Positions 19,134 to 27,172 of a stretch of DNA of 64,000 nucleotides are shown here, piece by piece. Position 1 is the stretch's first letter. Every line of letters begins with the position of its first letter. A model generated the notes under the pieces. That model saw only the letters and a list, made by a program, of their open reading frames with translations. It made no database searches and had not been told where the DNA came from. The DNA comes from Mycobacterium sp. IS-1496 (GTDB lineage: Bacteria; Actinomycetota; Actinomycetes; Mycobacteriales; Mycobacteriaceae). A program made the position numbers and the translations under genes. The stretch spans positions 30,287 to 94,286 of the forward strand of contig NZ_LQIU01000013.1 of the NCBI RefSeq assembly GCF_001499995.1, written 5' to 3'.

Positions 19134-21547
19134 CGGGGACCCACTAGATCCTCGACCGTTCGTTCGAGGTCGCGCACGTCTTCCGTCGACAGCTTTCCGA
19201 TCTGCCCATGAGCGCCGGCATTTCCGATCTGTAGGACGTTCAACCGTCGCTTGTGTGCCCCTAGCCAATCGGTCACGTCCGCCTTCTCGTCACCCAGAAC
19301 GGCAAGCGCCAGACGTTGCCGTGTGGTCTTCGCCGACTGCCATTGCTCCTCGGCGACCGAACGTGCCGTTCCGGCAATCGACTGCCGCGCGTAATGCGAC
19401 TGGCGGGCAGCAGCTTCCAGCGCCATCCGGAACAGGTTCGGCGCAACCCGGCCCTTCACCTCGTCGGCGAGATTCTTGTCCTGGATCATCGCAAACACAT
19501 CGTCGATGAGCCGTCGGGCCGGGTCGATATTGAGGCGTGTCTTGACCTTGGATCCCAAGTCGCGAACCACTTCGATGAGGCGGGCATCCACGCCGGTCTC
19601 CCGGATGACGGACGCCAATCGGTCATCATGCGAGAAAACGACGATCTGGTGCGTGCGCGCGATCTCGGTCAGCACACGGACGAACCCGTCGATCTTCGAC
19701 GGGTCCATGGCCTGGATCGGGTCATCGAGCACCACGAACCGGAAGGGGCTCTTCACCGATGTCGCGCGAGGGAGGAACAGCGCCAGCGCGACAGCGTTCT
19801 GCTCACCCTGGCTCATCACGGACAACGCTTGGGTGGGTTTCCCATCCACGGAGCCGCTGAGCACCGCCTTCCGTTTCGTCGCAGTCCCGGTGAGCGTGAT
19901 GTCCCCGAGGTCGACGTTGCTCTCCTGGCGTAGTTCACCCCAGATGTGACGTGCTTGCGCTGCGATCGGTTTGAGTCTCAGGTTCCGAAAATTGGTGCCC
20001 TGCTCCGTGGCCCAGCTCCGGGCGGCATTGATCGCTTTGTACTGAGCGTCTAACTGCTGCGCCCGCCGCTCCTGCGGAATCCACGCCGCGACTTGTGTCG
20101 CTAACGGGCTCCAGGCGTCCTCGCGTGCGGCCACCGCTGCGCCCGCTTCCCCGCGCAGCGCCTCCGCGACTCCGATCGCGTCGAGGACGGCGTTTTCAAG
20201 GTGGTCAACGCGGGCGTTGTGCTCAGCAGGCATCGCGCGGGCGCGCTTCACGGCCGTGTTGTAAGCACCAAGCGAGGGTAGCTCGACACCGGCCACTGCG
20301 GGTATCGAGTGCAGATCCACAGCCAAAGCCTCGGCCTCGGCGCGCGCCGAGTTCAGTTCGGCGGAGGCGGCGCGGTATTCGGCGACCGACGCCTCCCCTT
20401 CGACGACGCTAGCACGTGCTCTTTCCGCCCATGCGGAATCGAGACGCCCCTCCCCGCACACCGGACAGTCGGCGTCGTTTGACCGTGCGTGATACGCCAA
20501 TGCACTGTGCAGCAGGTCAATCCGTTCTGAGGTCAGCGCCACCATGCCTAGTTCGTTGCGCCGTGCGGCGTCGGCCGCCGAACGCAACCTTGACGCGCAG
20601 GCTTCAATATCGGCAACGGACGGCAGCTTCAGCTCACTGATCGCGGCGAGTGCACGGACCGCGTCCTGACCGTCGCCTCCGGCACCGGTCACCACCGCTT
20701 GGATCTCATCGACAGGCCGCACGTGCTTTTTCAGCAGCTTCACCAGCCCGACGGCACGCTCATCGGTTGAGGCTGTCAACGCCGCGATCGCCTGCTTTCG
20801 CGCGTTATCGGCGGCATCACGTACCACCTTGACATTCCGCAGATCAGCGGCGAGCTTCTTTTCTATCGCGGAAAGAACCTCCAGTCCAAGCAGTTTGGCG
20901 AGAGCGTCGTACAGGGCCGACGGTCCACCGTCGAAGAGCCGGCCGAGCTCCTCATAAGTCAGCACGGGCCGATGCAGCTCGAGCGGCTTCGCCCAACCCA
21001 GACTATCGATGCCGTTGCTGGGCTTCTCCCCCAGCCGCTGCGTCCAGAGGGTGCGATCGGCCAACTCGGCGTCGGCGTCCCAATCCACGCCGACTTTGAC
21101 TGTCCCCTGGCGCTCCTGTGTAAATTCCACGCGGAGCGCGCATGGATTCGGCTTGTGCAAGTTGCGCCACGATCCCGACCACAGCGCTTGCTTGTCCCGC
21201 CAACGGTAGCTGGTGCCAGTCAGCGCCAGTTCGATCGCCTCAGCGAAGCTGGATTTCCCGGAACCGTTGCGACCGCTGACCACTGTCAGTCCCGGGGCGG
21301 GGTGCAAGTCGAGTTTAGCGGTCGAACCGATGCCGCGGAAGCCGGACACTGTGATGTTGGTCAGGTACGTGGGCGACCAGTCGGTTCCCGCGTCGTCGTC
21401 GGACTCATCCACGACAGCGACGAGGGCGCCCAACACCAGCTCTCGGGCCGCCTCATCCAATCCGCTGTCGGCATCGAGCAACTGCAAGATCGCGTCCTGA
21501 ACGGACTGATCGGCGCTGTTTACATCCCCGTGTTCGGTCTCCTCCAC
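19130..21547 (-). CDS. SMC/RecF-like ABC ATPase, defence-type
   Basis: An 805-aa protein with an N-terminal ~60-residue helical part. The ATPase begins with ITVSGFRGIGS; Walker A is SGRNGSGKSSF near residue 95. A coiled-coil middle carries a CPVCGEG Cys pair resembling one half of a zinc hook. The C-terminal half has the signature-like MSQGEQNAVALALFLP, Walker B VVLDDPIQAMDPSK and an H-loop VFSHDD. The last ~100 residues contain GNAGAHGQ and look HEPN-like/helical. Proteins of this AAA_23 type occur in Lamassu, RloC and other defence modules. It is co-translated with the small helical protein downstream (ATGA overlap), so these form a two-gene unit. Confidence 0.8.
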   Translation of the reverse strand: MEETEHGDVNSADQSVQDAILQLLDADSGLDEAARELVLGALVAVVDESDDDAGTDWSPTYLTNITVSGFRGIGSTAKLDLHPAPGLTVVSGRNGSGKSSFAEAIELALTGTSYRWRDKQALWSGSWRNLHKPNPCALRVEFTQERQGTVKVGVDWDADAELADRTLWTQRLGEKPSNGIDSLGWAKPLELHRPVLTYEELGRLFDGGPSALYDALAKLLGLEVLSAIEKKLAADLRNVKVVRDAADNARKQAIAALTASTDERAVGLVKLLKKHVRPVDEIQAVVTGAGGDGQDAVRALAAISELKLPSVADIEACASRLRSAADAARRNELGMVALTSERIDLLHSALAYHARSNDADCPVCGEGRLDSAWAERARASVVEGEASVAEYRAASAELNSARAEAEALAVDLHSIPAVAGVELPSLGAYNTAVKRARAMPAEHNARVDHLENAVLDAIGVAEALRGEAGAAVAAREDAWSPLATQVAAWIPQERRAQQLDAQYKAINAARSWATEQGTNFRNLRLKPIAAQARHIWGELRQESNVDLGDITLTGTATKRKAVLSGSVDGKPTQALSVMSQGEQNAVALALFLPRATSVKSPFRFVVLDDPIQAMDPSKIDGFVRVLTEIARTHQIVVFSHDDRLASVIRETGVDARLIEVVRDLGSKVKTRLNIDPARRLIDDVFAMIQDKNLADEVKGRVAPNLFRMALEAAARQSHYARQSIAGTARSVAEEQWQSAKTTRQRLALAVLGDEKADVTDWLGAHKRRLNVLQIGNAGAHGQIGKLSTEDVRDLERTVEDLVGPR

Positions 21548-22054
21548 GAGTTGATTGAACTACGGAACACCGACGTCCGGGTTCGGATCAGTTGGGCCGC
21601 GGCGAATACCGAAGGTCCTCCATCACTGAGCGCAACGACACCAATTCCATTGTCATGGCAAGCCGGCCTTCAGAGTGCGGCTGTTATCCCCTGCTGACAT
21701 GATCCGATGACGGAACTGTTACTACGTGCCGACGGGTTATGAAGGACACCACGACACGAACTCGCCAAAGTCGGCCGATTCGGAATGGTTGAGGGACGGT
21801 TAGAATTTAGCCCTGTACCGGACGGGGCGCCAATGAAGCGCCGCGGCCGCTAGCCATGAGTGGTCGAGCGCACCCGTCAATGTTGCCACCCGCTGGCTCG
21901 GTGCGGTCAGAGACTGCGACCGATAGGCCACCGAAAGAGATGCCAGTTGATCGGAACCGGTAAGGATCGCCCTGGTCAGAGATTCCACACCAAAGGCCAG
22001 CGTTAGAAGTTCCCTTCGGCGGGATCCGACGTGGTGGTGTGGTCGGTACTCATC
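21548..22054. other. Intergenic region with one possible small, frame-disrupted gene
   Basis: About 500 bases between the ATPase and the nuclease-helicase genes, both read leftward. The part nearest the ATPase (21548-21790) should hold its promoter; no coding sequence is visible there. The rest contains the doubtful small reading frame listed separately. Confidence 0.4.
21800..21988 (-). CDS. Possible small protein, perhaps frameshifted
   Basis: A GTG-started frame of 62 codons (MESLTRAILTGSDQLASLSV...) with ordinary amino-acid composition. The same frame stays open upstream to the stop of the nuclease-helicase gene and reads LLTLAFGVESL. In another frame, an ATG near 22050 gives MSTDHTTTSDPAEGNF before stopping at about 22003. 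The two pieces could be one ~77-aa gene broken by a frameshift, co-transcribed with the nuclease-helicase gene. No family is recognised, and it may be chance. Confidence 0.25.
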   Translation of the reverse strand: MESLTRAILTGSDQLASLSVAYRSQSLTAPSQRVATLTGALDHSWLAAAALHWRPVRYRAKF

Positions 22055-25000
22055 TCACGCCGGCCCTCCTCTCGGGATGGACTGCGCCGCATTGACGAAA
22101 GCGTTGAGGGTGGAGATGAGCCGCATATCCTCGACCGTGCGGGCGCGGGTGTCCAGCAGGGCGTCGGTGCAGACGAGATAAGCCAAGCAGCGGGCGCGGC
22201 TGACGGCGACGTTGAGTCGGCTGCGGGAGAACAGGAAGTCCACTCCCCGGGTGATGTCCTCCCCGCTCGACGCACCCATGCTGAAGAACACCACCGCCGC
22301 TTCGCGGCCCTGGAACTTGTCGACAGTGCCTACCGGGACGTCCCGCAAAGACGGGTCCTCAGCAAGTCGCGCACGAATGGTATTGACCTGCAGGTTGTAC
22401 GGTGCGACGACCATGAAGTCGCCGGGTTGTAGCGGCTGTGCCTCACCCTTGTGGTTCGTCCACGGTGTGCCGATCAGCCGAGAGAGTTCCGCAGCGACCG
22501 CATCGGCTTCCTGCACCGAGAACGTGCGGTTGCCTTCGTGATCCACCCGCAGCCAGCGCAGCCCAGTCCCAGCGACGGTCGATTGGCGTCTGCAGTCCGA
22601 GAAGCTGTGCAGGCGACCGTCGTAAATCTGCGCGGAGACAAACTCACATACATCCGGATGCATACGTCGGGTTTCGTGGAGGAAGACGCCTCGGTCCGGT
22701 GCCAGCAGCACGTCCTCACCCACGACATGGTCCAACACGCTGTGACCGGAGATGCCGGGATGTTTGGCTTGCACGACTTGCGGCAGCTGGAGAGGATCCC
22801 CGAGCAGAACGAGACTCCTAGCGGCCCCGGAGGCCGCTAACGCATCGGCGAGCGCCAACTGCCCAGCCTCATCGACCAGCAGTACGTCTACGGGAGCGTC
22901 GCGCATCAGCGCGTTGGCGAACAGCCAGGTAGTGCCGGCAACCACGTTGAACCCGTCACGGGCGCACTTGCTGTTGTCCCCGTAGGTGACTCCTCGAATT
23001 CGCTGCACCGAGCTTGAGCCCGCATTGCATACCGCGCGCAACAGCTCGAGTTCTCCGCTTTCGGTGAACGCTTCGACCACGCCCTCGAGCACGTTGGCGA
23101 TTGCATGGTGGCTGAGCGCGGTGATCCCCACGCGCTGTCCGCTGTGGACTAAGGCTCGCACCAATCTCGCAGCGCGGTAGGTCTTGCCGGTGCCGGGAGG
23201 TCCCTGTACCGCGACGACGCTGTGGTCTAGTCGGGTAACCCACTCCGCCATGTCATCGAGATCGTCAACGAACGTTGCGCGGGGCCGGTCAGTGAATCGC
23301 GGTAGGTCGCGACGCAACAGAGCGAGTGTCACCGGATTGGCACCTCGGGACTCCAACACGGCTTCGGCGAAGGCTTGCAGAGCCGCAGGCTTCGGCTTCG
23401 CCGGCACCCAGTCATGAAGCACGACCACGCGCGGTTGACAGCCGGTCTCTTGTAGGTCCTTGTTCCACACCACGTCGAGTGTCATGGCCTCGCGGTTGAT
23501 GCTGTGGATCTCCGCGGACCGCCATTCTCCCGTGAGAACGGCGACCATCACGTTCCCGCGGCTGCTCGGAAACCGGTCGATGTTCTGTGCGGGGAAGGTG
23601 AAGCGCATCGCAGGCCTGATCGGCGTGCCCTTGGCACCTAGGCGCTCAAGCAGCCCCACGCTGTTCAGGTCGGCGATGACCTCGGCATCGTCGAGCAGGT
23701 CGTGCGGATCCGCGGCCAGCTTCACCTTCTTCGGCGCCAGGTATGCGAACCATTCGTCGCGCCAATAACGCAGCAGGTCACCGAGGTTGTGTTCGTCGGT
23801 TTCGACGGGAAACTCGTGGAGGCGGGCGACGAGTTCGTCGAGTTCTGGTTGGCCCGGATCGGGCTCGATGACGGCGGGCCGCCAGAGAAGCCCGGGCGGG
23901 CGGTGGTCGACCAGCCAGTCGCGCAACGCGAGGGTGGCTCGAACGTCGTCCTCGTTGTAGGCGGCGATGGCGTCGAGATCGTCCTGGTTGCGCTGCGCCA
24001 TGTAGTGCTCGTACTGGACGACTGCTCCGGCACCTTGGTCGATCTCATGGCTGCGTTCGAAGTCGGTGAGGCGTTCCAGGTGCTTCAACCCGTAGGACTC
24101 AGTGCCTACTTGAATACTGTTGCGCGCTACCAGAAGCAAGTCCACGAACGCGCCGGTGTCGATCAGCTCGGCGAGCGCGAGCTCTGCGACACCGTGCGTC
24201 TCGGCCATCCGCTGCAGGGCGGAGCGCTCGGTGTGGTTGTAGTGGTAGACGTGCATGTCGGGGAACTGCTTACGGCGCCGCGCGAGATAGTCGACGAGGT
24301 CGCCGACCGCCGTGGCTTCCTGCGACGGGTCGTGTGCCCACCAGCAGCGGTACTGCCACCGGCCGTCCGACTTTTCGATAAGCCCGAATAGGAAGAACAG
24401 GCCGGTGTCGGCGCGCCAGAACGGATGGCCTTCGAAGTCCAGAAAGACATCGCCGTCGTCGGGTTCGGGCATTGTCTGGAAGCCGTGCCCCCAGGGCTCA
24501 TCGCCAGGTGCGATCAGTTCGAATGGCGGCCGTGCGTCGGTCTGTTCCCGTGCCGCCAGTTGCAGCGCCGCCTGCCCCCGTAGGCGGATTAGGCGGCCGG
24601 GAGCCAGCCCGTCTACCGAGCCGTCGCTCGTGACCAGGGCGGTCAGAGTTCCGATATTCGCTTCGCCCAAGACGGTCCTGTCGGGCTTGCGGATGCCCGC
24701 CACATAGATCAGCGAGTCACCTTCACGCCACTGGTTTTCACACGTGGGCTGGAACTCGCAGAACTCACAGTGCGGGCACGGCTCGGCGACTGTGTTCTCG
24801 GCGGGCCCGCCGGCCAGCGCTCTCGCGAGCTGGGCTTGTAATCGCCGCCAGTACGACTGGAAGTCGCTGACACGCAGCGTCTCCATGCGCCCAGAACCCA
24901 GCCAAATGTGCATATTCTCTGGACGCCTGCCGGTCAGTGCTTCAATGGCATCGGCGTAGAAGCACAGCTGCAACACATGGCCCGGCTTGGCGTCGACGCG

Positions 25001-25423
25001 GGTGAGCTTGGCGTCGACCGGTTCGTAGCTCACCTCCCCGGTATCCGGATCCTGCACCCGCACCACGAAGTCGGCGACTCCTCGAATGCCGTTGTGGATG
25101 AACGGCATCTGGTAGACGACGTCGTGCTCGCCGTTCAGCAGGTTGCCTGTGTCGGCCACCCATGACGCGAACGTCTGTCCCTTGGCTTTCTCCGGCACTT
25201 CCAGAACGCGTCGCTCCTGGCGGCGGTACTCGGCCAAACACTCCTGCTCGTGCGCGAGCCCCTTCTTCACCAGGAGATCCGCGAAGGATCCGAAGTGCAG
25301 TTCGGGTCGCGGCATGGCGCCGTCCTCGACCCGGGCCGACAGGGACAGATAGTGCGGGCAGTCCAGCCAGGCCGTCACCTTCGACGGCGTCAGCAGACGC
25401 TCCTGTGGGGATGGGCACGTCAC
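22055..25423 (-). CDS. TM0106-family RecB-like nuclease fused to Upf1-type SF1 helicase
   Basis: A 1122-aa protein with three parts. Residues 1-250 are a RecB-like PD-(D/E)XK nuclease: TPSKVTAWLDCPHYL at the start, VDAKLTR as the Asp-x-Lys motif near residue 137, and CPHCEFCEFQPTC as the iron-sulfur Cys cluster. Residues ~320-510 are an RNase H/DEDD-like exonuclease (FLDFEGHPFW, AYNEDDVRATLAL). Residues ~730-1110 are an SF1 helicase: GPPGTGKTYRA, LLVDEAGQLAL, LLGDPLQLPQV, TVDKFQGREAAVVFF and RLNVAVSRAR. The set matches the TM0106 family. It is monocistronic apart from a doubtful small frame downstream, and divergent from the 25.7-kb gene. Probably DNA or RNA processing in defence or repair. 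Confidence 0.88.
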   Translation of the reverse strand: MTCPSPQERLLTPSKVTAWLDCPHYLSLSARVEDGAMPRPELHFGSFADLLVKKGLAHEQECLAEYRRQERRVLEVPEKAKGQTFASWVADTGNLLNGEHDVVYQMPFIHNGIRGVADFVVRVQDPDTGEVSYEPVDAKLTRVDAKPGHVLQLCFYADAIEALTGRRPENMHIWLGSGRMETLRVSDFQSYWRRLQAQLARALAGGPAENTVAEPCPHCEFCEFQPTCENQWREGDSLIYVAGIRKPDRTVLGEANIGTLTALVTSDGSVDGLAPGRLIRLRGQAALQLAAREQTDARPPFELIAPGDEPWGHGFQTMPEPDDGDVFLDFEGHPFWRADTGLFFLFGLIEKSDGRWQYRCWWAHDPSQEATAVGDLVDYLARRRKQFPDMHVYHYNHTERSALQRMAETHGVAELALAELIDTGAFVDLLLVARNSIQVGTESYGLKHLERLTDFERSHEIDQGAGAVVQYEHYMAQRNQDDLDAIAAYNEDDVRATLALRDWLVDHRPPGLLWRPAVIEPDPGQPELDELVARLHEFPVETDEHNLGDLLRYWRDEWFAYLAPKKVKLAADPHDLLDDAEVIADLNSVGLLERLGAKGTPIRPAMRFTFPAQNIDRFPSSRGNVMVAVLTGEWRSAEIHSINREAMTLDVVWNKDLQETGCQPRVVVLHDWVPAKPKPAALQAFAEAVLESRGANPVTLALLRRDLPRFTDRPRATFVDDLDDMAEWVTRLDHSVVAVQGPPGTGKTYRAARLVRALVHSGQRVGITALSHHAIANVLEGVVEAFTESGELELLRAVCNAGSSSVQRIRGVTYGDNSKCARDGFNVVAGTTWLFANALMRDAPVDVLLVDEAGQLALADALAASGAARSLVLLGDPLQLPQVVQAKHPGISGHSVLDHVVGEDVLLAPDRGVFLHETRRMHPDVCEFVSAQIYDGRLHSFSDCRRQSTVAGTGLRWLRVDHEGNRTFSVQEADAVAAELSRLIGTPWTNHKGEAQPLQPGDFMVVAPYNLQVNTIRARLAEDPSLRDVPVGTVDKFQGREAAVVFFSMGASSGEDITRGVDFLFSRSRLNVAVSRARCLAYLVCTDALLDTRARTVEDMRLISTLNAFVNAAQSIPRGGPA

Positions 25424-25728
25424 GCGCGCAGCTTCCGCCTGGTCGCCATTCCGCTCGCCGACTCCACCCCGCCTTCGGCAACGAGCGTCCGGCGCGGCGT
25501 CGTGGCAATAACGATGATCACGTCGGTATCCCCCGTCAGTCGATTCCGATGGTAGCGAGGCCCGCCGACATGCGAGCCCGAACGCACACCAGCAGCGTTA
25601 GGAGGATATGGCGGCGAGCCCGACGTTTGCCACTGCTCGTCAGGGCAATCACCTAGGGTGAAGAGCTTCCGGGGAGCGAACAGAACAATCTTGACTCGAG
25701 AACACTCAGAACTGGCGTCGTTTGGACC
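25424..25728. other. Divergent intergenic region
   Basis: 305 bases between the nuclease-helicase gene (left) and the frameshifted membrane-associated gene (right). No convincing gene is present. It should contain both promoters, but I see no unambiguous -10/-35 pair, operator or repeat. Confidence 0.4.
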
Positions 25729-26950
25729 TTGGCGACCGAGGATGACGAGCTGCCACAGATCGGCGGCGACGTCATGACACCTGCAAGGCTGGAAGAACTG
25801 CGCACCGCGTTGGCAGCGCTGGCAAAGACACCGCTGGTGACGCCGGAAGCCCACACCAAGATCAGTGATCAGGGACGCCGCGACGGTATTTCGCTTGGCG
25901 CTCACAGCCCCCTCGCCAAGAGCTTGACCAATCTAGTTGCTGATGCGGCAACGACCGCGCAGTCAGCGTCAAAGGTCGCGGCCAGTGGTGAGGTGCTCTA
26001 CCGCATGGTGGTGCCGGCCAAGGTGGCCGCACAAGTCGGTGGTGGGCTTGTCCGCCCGACGGCGTCGAGGGCGGTGGCCGGTGGCGTGCGCGGTGCGTTG
26101 GTGAACGGCAAGAACATTGTCGGTCAGGCGATCCTTGTTCCTGTAGCTGGCGCCGTCGGTGCGGGTGCCCTAACTCTTGCTGCGCCGCTGGTGCTGATGG
26201 CCGTGGCAGCCGGCTACAGCGCGTATACCGACCACAAGCGTGACAAGGCGCTCGAGCGCATCACAGGTTTGCTCGAGAAACTCCACGAAGACAAGCTGGA
26301 CGAGGAACGGAGCCGCCTCGAGGGGTGCAAGGACTCCATCGAGAAGGCCACTGCAGTCCTCCTAGACAGAGGGGAGCCCGGAGTCAGCCTGGGCCTGGAT
26401 ACAAGTGTGCACGAGATCAACGTAGCGATTGAGCGTGCGCATCGGCGGCTGCACTCGTGGCAGGAAGCGCTCGCGAAGATCAGGGGACCGGTCGAAGTTG
26501 GCGTCCTCGAGAAGTCCTTCCCGGGTGTCACAAGCAAGGACGGCGGAGAATTCCGCGCGCACCTGGAACACGCGAAGCTCGCCATAGCGCTGAAGCGGCG
26601 GGTGCTCGTCCTGCAGGCGGTCGAGCACGCCCAACTCGAGGGTGCCGATCATCCGTTCCGAGCGTTCATCGAAACCCTCAAAGAGACCGAGCGACGGGTG
26701 AACGACTTGGAAGCCGGTGTCGTCGCCGTCCTTCGTGGCCTCGCGACGCTCGAGGTGAAGCGGTACGGCGGCATCCGCAGCATCTACTTCTCACAGGGCG
26801 AGGCCGGTCGACGATCGCCTCAACGCGGCGTACCGGTTACGGGCTATCAGCGAGGAGGTCGCCGCCCACGAGCAGCAGGCCGATGTCGCAATCGACATCG
26901 AACGCATGGTGGACGGCTCGATCATTGTGTTCCCAGCGCTGTCCGCCTAG
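25729..26950 (+). pseudogene. Membrane-associated coiled-coil protein, reading frame broken near 26805
   Basis: The first ~357 codons show coding character: a hydrophobic Gly/Ala stretch at residues ~125-165 (IVGQAILVPVAGAVGAGALTL begins the core) and then charged helices. After QGEA at ~26800 that frame turns into Arg-rich, low-quality sequence running to 27312, inside the next gene. The +1 frame from 26807 instead reads VDDRLNAAYRLRAISEEVAA and on to IVFPALSA, with a stop at 26948-26950. One extra base in 26803-26807 (GAGGCCGGTC for GAGGCGGTC) explains everything. It is either a real frameshift mutation or a sequencing error. The start may be TTG 25729 or ATG 25774. Family not recognised. 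Confidence 0.65.
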
Positions 26951-27172
26951 CTCCACACCAGTGCTTCGTTCTCTGGATACGAGCTCTGTGCGGCCGGGGG
27001 CCGCACGATGCCGTTTGCCAACATCGCCAGACAATGTCGGCGATCGTAGCCATAATGCCGACGGGCGATTCTCCTGCCGTTCGCGATCAAGGGGAACCGC
27101 TTGGGGGCCTACGAATGGCGACACTGCGCCACCCAAGGCCTCCGCGATCAGCCGATCCGACAGTGGAGCCTA

